From the NCBI RefSeq assembly GCF_012933465.1, contig NZ_JABBND010000001.1, positions 1,116,001-1,180,000 on the forward strand: a DNA stretch of 64,000 bases, written 5' to 3'. Of the stretch, positions 50,146-58,683 are shown piece by piece. Numbering within the stretch: position 1 is the first letter of the stretch; each line of letters begins with the position of its first letter. The notes under the pieces were generated by a model that was not told the origin of the DNA, did not search any database, and was given only the letters and a program-made list of their open reading frames with translations. A program made the translations under genes and the position numbers. Source of the stretch: Actinomycetospora sp. TBRC 11914 (GTDB taxonomy: Bacteria; Actinomycetota; Actinomycetes; Mycobacteriales; Pseudonocardiaceae).

Positions 50146-50199
50146 GCACTTTCTGGTGCTATGGCACCAGAAAGTGCTCACGGGCGCGAAGCGCACCTA
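50142..50199. repeat. Palindromic repeat family B, copy 2
   Basis: Perfect 18-base arms GTGAGCACTTTCTGGTGC (50142-50159) and complement (50164-50181), 4-base loop, then tail GGGCGCGAAGCGCACCTA. The epoxide hydrolase TGA is in the left arm, and the CTA at the end of the tail is the stop codon of the convergent nitronate monooxygenase. Tail matches 16 of 18 bases with 11451-11468. Confidence 0.85.
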
Positions 50200-51243
50200 C
50201 CGGAGCGCCTGCGCCGACTCCCACAACGATCGCGTGATCACCGACGCCGGCTCCGCGGTGGCCAGCCGGGCGGCCTGGCCGGCCCACTGGTTGACCCGGT
50301 CGACGTCGGCCTCCCCGCGGCGCCACTGCCCGATCAGCGCCCGCTGGACCGGGTAGCGCGCCGCCGGGGGCGCGTCGTCGGCCGCCCACGCCCGCACGAA
50401 GTCCGTCGGGAGGGCCCGCCCCGGACGGCCCGAGTACGCCCGGGTGAGGACCGAGGTCTCCGGGGCGGCCGCCGCGAGCTCCTCCGACCAGGCCGCCGCG
50501 ATCCCGGCCTCCGGGGAGCGCAGGAAGGCCGTCCCGACCTGCACGGCGGACGCGCCCAGCGTCAGCGCCGCCGCCACCCCGCGCCCGTCGGCGATCCCGC
50601 CGGTGGCCACCACCGGCACGGACAGCGCGTCCGCGAGCTGGGGCACCAGCGCGAGCAGCCCGACCCCGGTCCGCCCGGCCGCGTCGGGATCGAAGGTGCC
50701 GCGGTGCCCGCCGGCCTCGATGCCCTGGGCGACCACGGCGTCGGCCCCGGCCCGCTCGGCGGCGAGGGCCTCCTCGAGCGTCGTCGCGCAGGCGAACCAC
50801 GCGATCCCGGCGGCGTGAATGCGCTCGACCATCGCCGGCTCGAAGAGCCCCATGATCGACGAGATCACCGTCGGGCGGGCCGCCAGGAGCGCGTCGCACT
50901 GCTCGGCGAACACCGGCGCCGCTCCCCCGGCGTCGCCCGGGCCGCCGAAGCGCGCGAGGAACCGTCGGGCGGGCTCCTCGCCGGAGTCCGCGGCCGTCGG
51001 CTCGTCGGGGATCCAGAGGTTCATCTGGAACGCCCCCGACGACCCCTCCCGGAACCGCCGCGCCCAGTCCTCGATCTGCGCCGGGCCGTCGAGGACGGCG
51101 CCGTCGGCCCCCATCCCGCCCGCCTCGGCGACCGCCACGGCCAGCGCCGGTGGGCATGCGCCCGCCATGGGCGCCTGCACGATCGGCACCTCGAGCCCGT
51201 AGCGCTCGCAGAACGCCGCGACCCGTCGCGACACCGTCGTCAT
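50197..51243 (-). CDS. Nitronate monooxygenase (2-nitropropane dioxygenase family)
   Basis: 348 residues from ATG 51243 with GGAGGAGG. FMN TIM barrel: PIVQAPMAGA near 20-29, QGIEAGGHRGTF (phosphate and catalytic His), VVATGGIADGRGVAAALTLGASAVQVGTAFL. These are the family's FMN-binding blocks. It oxidises alkyl nitronates to carbonyls and nitrite, protecting against propionate-3-nitronate-type toxins. Alone in its transcript or with dinB 27 bases upstream. Confidence 0.92.
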   Translation of the reverse strand: MTTVSRRVAAFCERYGLEVPIVQAPMAGACPPALAVAVAEAGGMGADGAVLDGPAQIEDWARRFREGSSGAFQMNLWIPDEPTAADSGEEPARRFLARFGGPGDAGGAAPVFAEQCDALLAARPTVISSIMGLFEPAMVERIHAAGIAWFACATTLEEALAAERAGADAVVAQGIEAGGHRGTFDPDAAGRTGVGLLALVPQLADALSVPVVATGGIADGRGVAAALTLGASAVQVGTAFLRSPEAGIAAAWSEELAAAAPETSVLTRAYSGRPGRALPTDFVRAWAADDAPPAARYPVQRALIGQWRRGEADVDRVNQWAGQAARLATAEPASVITRSLWESAQALR

Positions 51244-51269
51244 CTCCGGTCCTCCTCCGTGTGGTCGTG

Positions 51270-52646
51270 CTACGCCAGCGAACCCAGCGGGTCGGCCCGG
51301 GACAGGGTCGGGTCGTCGCTCGCGACCGTCACCGCCCGCCCCGGCCCCGTCGAGCGGGTCTCGAACCGCACCGTGACCCGCCCGTGCCCGGCGCCCTGGA
51401 CCCACCCGTGCCCGTGCTCGGGATGGGTCACGTCGTCGCCGGTGCGCCACTCCCGGGCCGGGTCGGGGGCGGGCTCCTCGTCGGCCAGGCGGTCGTCGTC
51501 GGGCAGGCTCGCGACGGTGCCGGGGCGCAGCGTGCCCGTGTCCGGGTCCTCGACGACGGCGTCCTCGGCCGCGGCGGCCAGGGCCTCCTCGCCGTCGAAC
51601 AGCGAGCCCTGCACCGCCGTCGTGAGCCCCGCGTAGGACACGCCGACGAGGCGCACCCCCGCGTCCGGCAGCGCGGCCACCGCGAGCCGCTGGGCGGTCT
51701 CGGTGAGCCCGGGCAGGTCGGTGCTCGCCACCGCCGTCGTCTCCGAGCGGGTGTGCGTGGCGAAGTCCCCGCCGCGGACCTTCACCGTCACCGTCCGCGC
51801 GGCGCGGCCGGAGGCCACCAGGCGCCGGTGGGCCGACCCGGCGAGCTCGGCGACCGCCCGCCGGACCGCGACGACGTCGGAGAGGTCGGTGTCGAAGGTG
51901 GTCTCCGCGCTGACCTGCTTGGCCTCGCCCCGCTCGGTGACCGCCCGGTCGTCGATCCCCCGCGCCAGCCGGTGCAGCCCCGTCCCGACCGCCGAGCCGA
52001 GCAGCGCGGTCACCTCGCCGAGCTCGAGCGCGGCCAGCGCGGCGACGGAGGTCACCCCGGCCCGGGCCAGCGTCGTCTCGGCGACCGGCCCGATCCCCCA
52101 CAGGGCGCGGACCGGCAGCGGGTCGAGCAGGGCGCGCTCGCCGCCGTGGGGGACGACGTGCACCCCGTCCGGCTTCGCGAGCCCGGACGCGATCTTCGCG
52201 ACCTGCTTGCCCGACCCCGCCCCCACCGACACCGCCAGCCCGGTCGCCGCGCGGACGTCGGCCCGCACCGACTCGGCCCACGCGCGCACTCCGTCCTCGG
52301 TGACGCCCGCGAGCGCGGCCGGCTCGGCGAAGGTCTCGTCGTACGCGATCTGCTCCAGCACCGGGGCCGCCGAGCGGACCACGCCGAAGAACGCCTCCGA
52401 CAGCGTCCGGTACACCGCCGTGCGGGGCGGCAGGGCGACCGCCTGCGGGCACCGTCGCCGGGCCTGGGCCATCGGCATCGCCGACCGCGCGCCGAACGCC
52501 TTGGCCTCCCCCGACGCCCCGGCGACGATCCCCCGCGGACCCAGGCCGCCGACGAGGACCGGCCGCCCCCGCAGCGTCGGACGGGTCAGCTGCTCGGCGG
52601 AGGCGAAGAACGAGTCGAGGTCGAGGTGGACCACCCACCGGCTCAC
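51270..52646 (-). CDS. dinB: DNA polymerase IV (Y family)
   Basis: 458 residues from GTG 52646, overlapping the HAD stop by GTGA. Palm motifs VHLDLDSFFASAEQ (metal Asp) and AYDETFAEP, where the usual SxDE(A)F(L)D reads YDETFAE; the DE pair is kept. VSVGAGSGKQVAKIASGLAKPDG and ALWGIGPVAETTLARAGV are the helix-hairpin-helix part; then the little finger. A C-terminal 60 residues (HPEHGHGWVQGAGHGRVTVRFETR) form an SH3-like tail of the actinobacterial DinB type. Error-prone lesion bypass. Confidence 0.93.
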   Translation of the reverse strand: MSRWVVHLDLDSFFASAEQLTRPTLRGRPVLVGGLGPRGIVAGASGEAKAFGARSAMPMAQARRRCPQAVALPPRTAVYRTLSEAFFGVVRSAAPVLEQIAYDETFAEPAALAGVTEDGVRAWAESVRADVRAATGLAVSVGAGSGKQVAKIASGLAKPDGVHVVPHGGERALLDPLPVRALWGIGPVAETTLARAGVTSVAALAALELGEVTALLGSAVGTGLHRLARGIDDRAVTERGEAKQVSAETTFDTDLSDVVAVRRAVAELAGSAHRRLVASGRAARTVTVKVRGGDFATHTRSETTAVASTDLPGLTETAQRLAVAALPDAGVRLVGVSYAGLTTAVQGSLFDGEEALAAAAEDAVVEDPDTGTLRPGTVASLPDDDRLADEEPAPDPAREWRTGDDVTHPEHGHGWVQGAGHGRVTVRFETRSTGPGRAVTVASDDPTLSRADPLGSLA

Positions 52647-53101
52647 GACGGCGGGTGCCAGGGAGCGTCGGGCGCGGACCAGAGCAGGTCGGCGTCGGCC
52701 AGGACGGCGGCGGGGGTGCCGCTCCAGGTGACCCCGACCGCGGTGAGCCCGGCCGCGTGGGCCGCCCACACGTCGGTCGCCGAGTCGCCCACCATCGCCG
52801 CGTCGCGCCCGCCCTCGGGCAGCACCCGGCCGAGCCCCAGCAGCGCCTCGACGAGGACCGCGTCCTTGCCGTGCACCCCCGGCCCGGTCCCGGCGACGTG
52901 CCCGAAGTACCCCGACCACCCGAGCCGCTCGACGGCCCGGCGTGCCTGCGGGGTCGCGGCCGAGGTCGCGACGGCCATCTCGACGCCGGCCCGGGACCAG
53001 CGGGCGAGGACGGCGTCGATCCCGTCCACCGGACACAGACCGCCCCGCCGCACCAGCGTGCCGTCGAGGTCCCACACGACACAGGGCCACGGCGCGTCCA
53101 C
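52643..53101 (-). CDS. HAD-superfamily phosphatase
   Basis: 152 residues from GTG 53101. VVWDLDGTLV is the nucleophile motif (Asp11, Asp13), SAATPQARRAVERLG the second, GKDAVL the lysine motif and MVGDSATD the metal motif. Small cap inserted near 20-45. PGPase-like phosphatases take phosphoglycolate or nucleotides; the substrate is open. The overlap with dinB suggests joint expression, perhaps nucleotide-pool cleaning during DNA damage. Confidence 0.85.
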   Translation of the reverse strand: MDAPWPCVVWDLDGTLVRRGGLCPVDGIDAVLARWSRAGVEMAVATSAATPQARRAVERLGWSGYFGHVAGTGPGVHGKDAVLVEALLGLGRVLPEGGRDAAMVGDSATDVWAAHAAGLTAVGVTWSGTPAAVLADADLLWSAPDAPWHPPS

Positions 53102-53170
53102 GTCGCGAGGATCCCACTCCTTCCCCGGGCCGGGGCGGTTGCGCACCGCCGACGATGGCAACCCGCGCCC

Positions 53171-53377
53171 ATGGGTTACGACGTCACGCAGGTCCAGAAG
53201 TCGCTCGGGGGATTCCAGTACCCGGGCAGCCCCGAGCAGCTCGCCGACCACGCCAAGGAGAAGGGCGCCGACGACCAGCTCGTCGACACCCTCCGCGGTC
53301 TCGACAAGGACCAGTTCGACGGCCCGAACGCCGTCATGGAGAAGCTGAGCAAGGCCGGCGTCCTCGGGGGTTCCTGA
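53171..53377 (+). CDS. DUF2795 protein
   Basis: 68 residues from ATG 53171. VTQVQKSLGGFQYPGSPEQLADHAKEKGADDQLVDTLRGLDKDQFDGPNAVMEKLSKAG is the DUF2795 pattern, a small helical protein widespread in actinobacteria and sometimes phage. Function unknown. Followed by a strong hairpin. Confidence 0.83.
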   Translation: MGYDVTQVQKSLGGFQYPGSPEQLADHAKEKGADDQLVDTLRGLDKDQFDGPNAVMEKLSKAGVLGGS

Positions 53378-53384
53378 GCCGGAC

Positions 53385-53415
53385 CCGCGGCCCGGGTCGT
53401 GCACCCGGGCCGCGG
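53385..53415. terminator. 13-base perfect bidirectional hairpin
   Basis: Arms CCGCGGCCCGGGT and complement (53403-53415), 5-base loop, between convergent genes. Confidence 0.85.
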
Positions 53416-53427
53416 CCCCTCCGTCGC

Positions 53428-53694
53428 TCAGCGGGGCATCGACGGCATCCGGCGCTCCACGACCTCGCGGGCCCCTTCGAGGGTGCCGTCGTTCGTCCAC
53501 ACCGACGGGTCGAGCGTGCTGACGCTCCAGCCTCCGGGCCGCACCCGGCTGCCGTAGAGGAAGATGTCCTTCTCCTCGACCCACTCGATCTCGTACTCGA
53601 TGGGCTGCTCGCTGTCGGACTGCCACGTCCAGACCGCGCCCGACCGGCGGCTCACCTCACGGACCTGCCGACCGTCGACGTCCCACGTCCCCAC
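53428..53694 (-). CDS. Hypothetical protein
   Basis: 88 residues from GTG 53694 after GAGAGGA. Trp- and Glu-rich, beta-strand-like text (IEYEIEWVEEKDIFLYGSRVRPGGWSVSTLDPSVWTNDG) suggests a small beta-sandwich. No family recognised. Convergent with the DUF2795 gene. Confidence 0.6.
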   Translation of the reverse strand: MGTWDVDGRQVREVSRRSGAVWTWQSDSEQPIEYEIEWVEEKDIFLYGSRVRPGGWSVSTLDPSVWTNDGTLEGAREVVERRMPSMPR

Positions 53695-53806
53695 GACGAA
53701 TCCTCTCCGCCGGTCGGTGCGTCGGCACCACCGGACCGCGTCCGACCCTGCGCCGATCGGCGCATGATCCTAACGGGATTCGTCTCAGGGCGAGGCAATC
53801 CGCGGG

Positions 53807-54106
53807 TCAGGCCACCTGCCCGGGGTCGGCCTCCGACCGCGGCGACCAGCCCTCACGGCACAGGGCCCCGACGATGCGGCGGGCGTCGGCACGGTGCGCG
53901 TCCGGCTGGTGGGACGTCCAGCTCCACTCCGCGCAGTCGCGGTGGAGCAGGTGCGCGACGACCGCCGCGGCGTGCTCCCGCTCCTCGGTCGAGACGTGGG
54001 CGGCGCGCGGCGAGGCGCCGGGTCGCAGCAGGGCCGCGACCGCGTCGCTGGGGCGGCGGGACCGGACGGGAGCCTCGGTGGTCTCACCGGGGGACGGAGC
54101 ACTCAC
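53807..54106 (-). CDS. Hypothetical protein
   Basis: 99 residues from GTG 54106 with AGGAGG five bases upstream. Disordered start, then a helical C-terminal half (TEEREHAAAVVAHLLHRDCAEWSW and RRIVGALCREGWSPR) with several His, Cys and Trp. No family recognised. The good ribosome site argues for a real gene. Confidence 0.6.
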   Translation of the reverse strand: MSAPSPGETTEAPVRSRRPSDAVAALLRPGASPRAAHVSTEEREHAAAVVAHLLHRDCAEWSWTSHQPDAHRADARRIVGALCREGWSPRSEADPGQVA

Positions 54107-54371
54107 GAGCGCCTCCTGGGAGTCGGGACCGCCCGCGTGCCTTCGGGGTGTGGCACGCGACCGGCCGGACCGGCGTGCGCGGCGGCCTCGGCGACGCTCG
54201 ACGCACTCCACCGAGGGTGACCGGCCGAGCTCGACGAGGAAACGAGCGCGGGAGCAACGACACATCACCTGTCCGATGGGAGGTTGCGCCCGCGACGATG
54301 GCCACCGCCCCGGAGGTGACGGCAGTCTCCGGCCGGGCCACGTCCGCCGACCCCGCTCGCCGAGGAGCCCG

Positions 54372-55094
54372 ATGACCGCCCCGTTCACCGTGGAGCTCGA
54401 CCCCACCCCCGGTCGCCGCCAGGGCGAGGAACGCTTCGTCCTGCACCGCGACGGCGGGAGCCGCGAGGTCGTCCTGCACGACTACGCCACCGTGTACTCG
54501 GTCCCCGGGCTCTACGAGGAGGTGGTGCAGCAGCGGCTGCAGTGCGCCTCGCCCGCCACCGTCGCCGACGCCGCGGTCGAGGCGGGCGCGACGATCGGGG
54601 TGACGCCGGCCGACCTGCGGGCCTTCGACCTCGGGGCCGGCAACGGCGTCGTCGGGGAGGAGCTGACCGCCCGGGGCGTGACCGTGGTGGTCGGTGCGGA
54701 CGGCATCCCGGAGGCCCGCGACGCCGCCCACCGCGACCGCCCGGGGATGTACGCGCACTACCTCGTCGGCGAGCGCCTCGAGGGGGAGGAGGTCGCGCGG
54801 CTGGTGCGCGAGGAGCGGCTGAACGCGCTCGTCGCGGCCGGCGCGGTCGGCGAGGGCCACGTGCCGGTGGACGCGCTGGCCGAGCTGTGGTCGGCCTTCC
54901 CGCCGGGCTCGGTGATCGCGCTGACGCTCAAGGACGGCGGGCCCGGGACCGGCGACCACGACGTCCCCGACGTCGAGGGCATGCTCGCGGGGTTCGACGA
55001 CACCTCCGTCGTGGTCCGGCGCCGCTTCCGGCACCGGCTCTCGATGGCCGGCACCGAGCTGTTCTACGTCGTGCTGGCGGCCGTGAAGCGCTGA
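54372..55094 (+). CDS. Class I SAM-dependent methyltransferase-like protein
   Basis: 240 residues from ATG 54372 after GAGGAG. SAM-binding motif I LRAFDLGAGNGVVGEEL near residues 86-101, followed by GADGIPEARDAA (the acidic end of strand 2). VIALTLKDGGPGTGDHD supplies a later motif. The substrate is unknown and no family-specific motif is visible; the target may be a small molecule. Single gene. Confidence 0.8.
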   Translation: MTAPFTVELDPTPGRRQGEERFVLHRDGGSREVVLHDYATVYSVPGLYEEVVQQRLQCASPATVADAAVEAGATIGVTPADLRAFDLGAGNGVVGEELTARGVTVVVGADGIPEARDAAHRDRPGMYAHYLVGERLEGEEVARLVREERLNALVAAGAVGEGHVPVDALAELWSAFPPGSVIALTLKDGGPGTGDHDVPDVEGMLAGFDDTSVVVRRRFRHRLSMAGTELFYVVLAAVKR

Positions 55095-55112
55095 GGGGCT
55101 AGCAGGAAGGAC

Positions 55113-55427
55113 TCACCCCTCCCGGCCGCCCGGCACGAGGGAGAGGTGCGGCCGGCGCCGGCGCCGCCCCCGGCCCTCGACGCCGGAGCCGGCGAGCATC
55201 CCGGGCCGCCAGGGCCGGTCGGCGTCGGCGCGGCGGCGCGAGCCGAGGGCCCGGCCGGCGAGCTCGTTGACGAGATCGTCGGCGAGCTCCTCGGACAGCA
55301 CGCGGTCGTCGTCGTAGGCGTCGAGGACATCCCGTCCCCGGCGCCAGGCGTCGACGTGCCACGGCTCCGTGTCCCAGCACTCGTCGCCGTCGTGGGCGAG
55401 GCGTCCCGTCTCGATCATCACGGTCAT
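55113..55427 (-). CDS. Hypothetical protein
   Basis: 104 residues from ATG 55427 (start uncertain). Acidic centre (DVLDAYDDDRVLSEELADDLVNELAG) and a basic Arg-rich C-terminus (GRGRRRRRPHLSLVPGG), as in small DNA- or RNA-associated proteins. WDTEPWHVDAWRRGRD is distinctive. No family recognised. Convergent with the methyltransferase gene. Confidence 0.5.
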   Translation of the reverse strand: MTVMIETGRLAHDGDECWDTEPWHVDAWRRGRDVLDAYDDDRVLSEELADDLVNELAGRALGSRRRADADRPWRPGMLAGSGVEGRGRRRRRPHLSLVPGGREG

Positions 55428-55595
55428 CGTCGGCGCAGGTCGGGGGCCTCCACAGCCCGGATGCCGCATGGAGTGATGACTCGATCGAGGGCCCTTTTCC
55501 GACGCGCCGTCCCCGGGGGTCCCCCCGATCGTCGGCGTGGCGCGCCGCGGGACGGGCGGGGTGCGGCGGATCCCCCCGTCCGACAGGATCGGGTC

Positions 55596-56954
55596 ATGCG
55601 CACGCACGCGGTGGCGATCGTCGGTTCCGGGCCCTCCGGCTTCTACGCCGCCGGGGCGCTGCTCGACTCGACCGACCCGCCGGTGCGCGTGGACATGTAC
55701 GACCGGCTCGCGACGCCGTGGGGTCTCGTCCGCGCCGGCGTCGCCCCCGACCACCCGAAGATCAAGTCGGTGAGCGGGCAGTACGAGAAGATCGCGGCCC
55801 AGCCCGGGTTCCGGTTCTTCGGCCACGTCTGCCTGGGCGAGGACGTGACCACCGAGGAGCTGCTCGAGCGCTACGACGCGGTGGTCTACGCCGTCGGCTC
55901 GCAGACCGAGCGCCGCCTCGGGATCGAGGGCGAGGACCGCGCGGGCAGCCACGCCTCGGTGGACTTCGTCGGCTGGTACAACGGCCACCCCGACTACGTC
56001 GGCCTCGCGCCCGACCTCGGCGCCGAGCGCGCGGTGGTGATCGGGGCGGGGAACGTGGCGCTCGACGTCGCGCGCATGCTCCTGCTGCCCGAGGACGACC
56101 TGCGCCCCACCGACACCGCCGACCACGCCATCGAGGCCCTCGCGGGCTCGAGCGTGCGGGAGGTCGTGGTGTGCGGGCGCCGCGGGCCGGTGCAGGCCGC
56201 GTTCACCACCACCGAGCTCCGCGAGCTCGACGACATCGACGGCCTGGGGATCGTGGTCGATCCGGCGCAGTTCCCGGACGCGGCCGGCGACGAGGACCTC
56301 CCCAAGGCGACCCGCCGCAACGTCGAGAGCTTCCGCCGCTGGGCCGAGGCGGGGCCCGCGGAGGGCGCCGAGCGGCGGCTGGAGTTCCGGTTCCTGCGCT
56401 CGCCGGTGCAGATCCTCGGCGAGGACGCCGACGGGCCGGTGACCGGCGTCGAGCTCGCGGTCAACCGGCTCGAGACCGACGACGACGGCCGGGTCCGCCC
56501 GGTGGACACCGGCGAGCGCGAGACCGTGGAGTGCGGGCTGGTGCTGCGCGCCGTGGGCTACCGCGGGGTGGCCCTGCCCGGCGTGCCCTTCGACGAGGGC
56601 TCGGGGACGATCCCGCACACCGAGGGGCGCATCGAGGGCCGCGAGCGGGAGTACGTCGTCGGGTGGATCAAGCGGGGCCCCACCGGGATCATCGGGACCA
56701 ACCGCAAGGACGCCAACGAGACGGTGCGCGCCCTGCTGGCCGACCTCACGTCGGGGCAGCGCGAGGACGCCGTGATCGCCTCCGCCGAGGAGGTCGAGGA
56801 GTGGCTCTCGGAGCGGGTCCCCGACCTCGTGGACCTCGACGGCTGGGAGGCGATCGACGCCCACGAGCGCGCCGCCGGAGAGGGCGGCGGGCGCCCGCGG
56901 GTCAAGGTCGTCGACCGGGGCGACTTCATGTCCCTGGTGCGCGAGCGCATGTGA
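55596..56954 (+). CDS. fprA: Ferredoxin-NADP+ reductase (FprA/adrenodoxin-reductase type)
   Basis: 452 residues from ATG 55596 after AGGATCGGG. FAD motif IVGSGPSGFYAAGALL, then PWGLVRAGVAPDHPKIKSV, the second dinucleotide motif VIGAGNVALDVARMLL, RRGPVQAAFTT and terminal GWIKRGPTGIIGTNRKDANETV. All are characteristic of mycobacterial FprA. It moves electrons from NADPH to ferredoxin for P450s and other oxygenases; the P450 and diiron genes in this window are possible clients. Its stop lies in repeat family A. Confidence 0.95.
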   Translation: MRTHAVAIVGSGPSGFYAAGALLDSTDPPVRVDMYDRLATPWGLVRAGVAPDHPKIKSVSGQYEKIAAQPGFRFFGHVCLGEDVTTEELLERYDAVVYAVGSQTERRLGIEGEDRAGSHASVDFVGWYNGHPDYVGLAPDLGAERAVVIGAGNVALDVARMLLLPEDDLRPTDTADHAIEALAGSSVREVVVCGRRGPVQAAFTTTELRELDDIDGLGIVVDPAQFPDAAGDEDLPKATRRNVESFRRWAEAGPAEGAERRLEFRFLRSPVQILGEDADGPVTGVELAVNRLETDDDGRVRPVDTGERETVECGLVLRAVGYRGVALPGVPFDEGSGTIPHTEGRIEGREREYVVGWIKRGPTGIIGTNRKDANETVRALLADLTSGQREDAVIASAEEVEEWLSERVPDLVDLDGWEAIDAHERAAGEGGGRPRVKVVDRGDFMSLVRERM

Positions 56955-56993
56955 ACGCTTGTGGTCGCGTGGACGACCACAAGCGTTCACATG
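56948..56993. repeat. Palindromic repeat family A, copy 3, with stop codons of both flanking genes
   Basis: Perfect 20-base arms CATGTGAACGCTTGTGGTCG and complement (56974-56993), 6-base loop. The fprA TGA is in the left arm and the TGA of the convergent gene in the right arm. Best-formed copy of the family. Confidence 0.9.
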
Positions 56994-57511
56994 GCGTCAG
57001 CCTCCTCGTCCAGGGCGATGTGGCGCAGGTCCCGGGCCTCGGGGGTCTCGAGGAGGTCGGTGACGTAGGCGATCACGTGGTGGCGGATCTCGGCGTCGAG
57101 GTTGCCGAGACGCCGGACGAACACGCCGCCGATGCCCCGCGTCCTCGTCTCCAGGGCGATGTCGGCGGGCCCGAGCTCGTCGACCTCGACGACCACGTGG
57201 TCGGCCCCGGGCGCGAAGCAGGCCTCGAGCCCGATCCGCACGGTCATCGTCGCCTCGACCGGCACCGTCTGCGCGCCGATCTGCACGGTGACGTCGAGGT
57301 CCACCGGCACGTGGACCTCGGTCCGCCCGACCCGCGAGCCGCGTCGCCCGCGCAGCCGCCCGACGATCCCGGTCGCGTGGGCGGTCGCCATCCCGCCCGG
57401 CCCGGCGGCGACCGGCCCGAAGGCCACCCGGTCCCCGATGAGCGCCCCGATGTCCCGCACGGCCCGCTCCGGCGTCGCGATCGCCGACACCACCGCGTCG
57501 TGGTCGCTCAC
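56987..57511 (-). CDS. Conserved hypothetical protein
   Basis: 174 residues from GTG 57511, GTGA-coupled to the DUF4873 gene. Beta-rich core: ATAHATGIVGRLRGRRG, RTEVHVPVDLDVTVQIGAQTVPVEATMTVRIGLEACFAPGADHVVVEVDELGPADI. It resembles proteins that accompany TetR/oxygenase clusters in actinomycetes, but I do not recognise the family. Third gene of the TetR-DUF4873 operon, so it may share the function of the divergent oxidative operon. Confidence 0.7.
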   Translation of the reverse strand: MSDHDAVVSAIATPERAVRDIGALIGDRVAFGPVAAGPGGMATAHATGIVGRLRGRRGSRVGRTEVHVPVDLDVTVQIGAQTVPVEATMTVRIGLEACFAPGADHVVVEVDELGPADIALETRTRGIGGVFVRRLGNLDAEIRHHVIAYVTDLLETPEARDLRHIALDEEADAM

Positions 57512-57885
57512 CGGGACGACTCCTCGGCGAGCAGGTCACCGGCGCCGACCGCGAACGGCGGGGTGCTGGTCCCGACGATGCGGTAGCGGCCCCAGGGATC
57601 GACGTCGGAGAGCTCCCCGACGGCCTCCCCGTGCGGCGTCGTCAGCAGCCCGGTGCCCTTCCGGCCCCCGAGCGCGGCCTCCAGTCCGGGGTGGACCGCG
57701 ACGCGGCCGTACCAGTGGTAGCGGCCGTCGAGCGGCTCGAAGTGCCCGCGCAGCGTCACCTCGACCTCGAGGGGCTCCGCGTCCGCGCTCTCCAGCCGCA
57801 ACGAGGCCGGGCCGCGGTAGCCGTCCTCGTCGTCGTGGTCGTCGTGGGCGTCGTGGTCGTGGGCGTCGGTCGGTGGCGTCGTCAC
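57508..57885 (-). CDS. DUF4873 protein
   Basis: 125 residues from GTG 57885, coupled to TetR by GTGA. His/Asp-rich N-terminus (HDHDAHDDHDDEDGY), then the DUF4873 pattern LEVEVTLRGHFEPLDGRYHWYGRVAV and RYRIVGTSTPPF. DUF4873 is often fused to flavin monooxygenases of the BVMO type; here it is separate, yet only 3 kb from a BVMO gene. The His-rich tail could bind metal. Confidence 0.82.
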   Translation of the reverse strand: MTTPPTDAHDHDAHDDHDDEDGYRGPASLRLESADAEPLEVEVTLRGHFEPLDGRYHWYGRVAVHPGLEAALGGRKGTGLLTTPHGEAVGELSDVDPWGRYRIVGTSTPPFAVGAGDLLAEESSR

Positions 57886-58667
57886 TGGGCGCTCCCTGGC
57901 TCGGCGTCGGTCCCCGTCGGGTCCTCGGTGTCGGACTGCTCGGATCGTGCGCCGGAGACCGGGCCGGGCGACATCTGGATCACCCGGTTGATCTCGAGCG
58001 GCACGTTCGGGTCGATGACGACGTCGCGCTGGCGGGCGAAGCCGTCGATGGCCGCCCACACCAGCGTCGTGAGGTACTCGGTGACGGAGTCCCGGCTCAT
58101 CGACCGGCGCTCGAGCCACCACTCCGCGGTGTTCTGGACCAGGCCGACCACGCCGTAGGCCCAGGGCTCGGCCGCGCCGGAGTCCAGCCCGAAGGCGCGC
58201 AGGTAGTCGCCGAGCAGCGCCGAGAGCGCCGTCGCGATGATCTCCTTGTCGGCCCGGACGACGGCGTCGCCGCCGTGGCCGTGCCGGGCGAGGACCCAGT
58301 AGAGGTTCGGGTACTCCTCGAGCGTCCCGAGCACCGCGTCGATCGACTTGCGGATCCGCGGGACCGGCGCCTCCTCGGAGTTCAGCGCCGGGATCAGCCG
58401 GTCGAGCAGAATCTGCGTCGCCCGCTCGCCCATGGCCTCCACGAGGTCGGCCTTGTCGGAGAAGTGGCGGTAGAGCACCGGCTTGGTGACGCCCGCCTCG
58501 ACCGCGACCTGCTCGATCCCGAACTCGGGCCCCACCTCCGCGAGCACGCGCATCGCCGCCTCGACGAACTCCGCGCGGCGCTCCTCGCGGTGCTTCGTCC
58601 AGCGGGTGCGACGTCCGTCACGCGACGGGGGCTTACCCCCCGAGTTCGGCTTGACACCCTCCGCCAT
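57882..58667 (-). CDS. TetR-family regulator
   Basis: 261 residues from ATG 58667. Helix-turn-helix at about 30-78: REERRAEFVEAAMRVLAEVGPEFGIEQVAVEAGVTKPVLYRHFSDKADLVEAM. Larger than most TetR proteins because of a 25-residue basic start and an acidic disordered end. It probably represses the divergent diiron/hydrolase/BVMO operon through the dyads at 58684-58738. Confidence 0.92.
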   Translation of the reverse strand: MAEGVKPNSGGKPPSRDGRRTRWTKHREERRAEFVEAAMRVLAEVGPEFGIEQVAVEAGVTKPVLYRHFSDKADLVEAMGERATQILLDRLIPALNSEEAPVPRIRKSIDAVLGTLEEYPNLYWVLARHGHGGDAVVRADKEIIATALSALLGDYLRAFGLDSGAAEPWAYGVVGLVQNTAEWWLERRSMSRDSVTEYLTTLVWAAIDGFARQRDVVIDPNVPLEINRVIQMSPGPVSGARSEQSDTEDPTGTDAEPGSAQ

Positions 58668-58683
58668 GACGCTGACGCTACCA

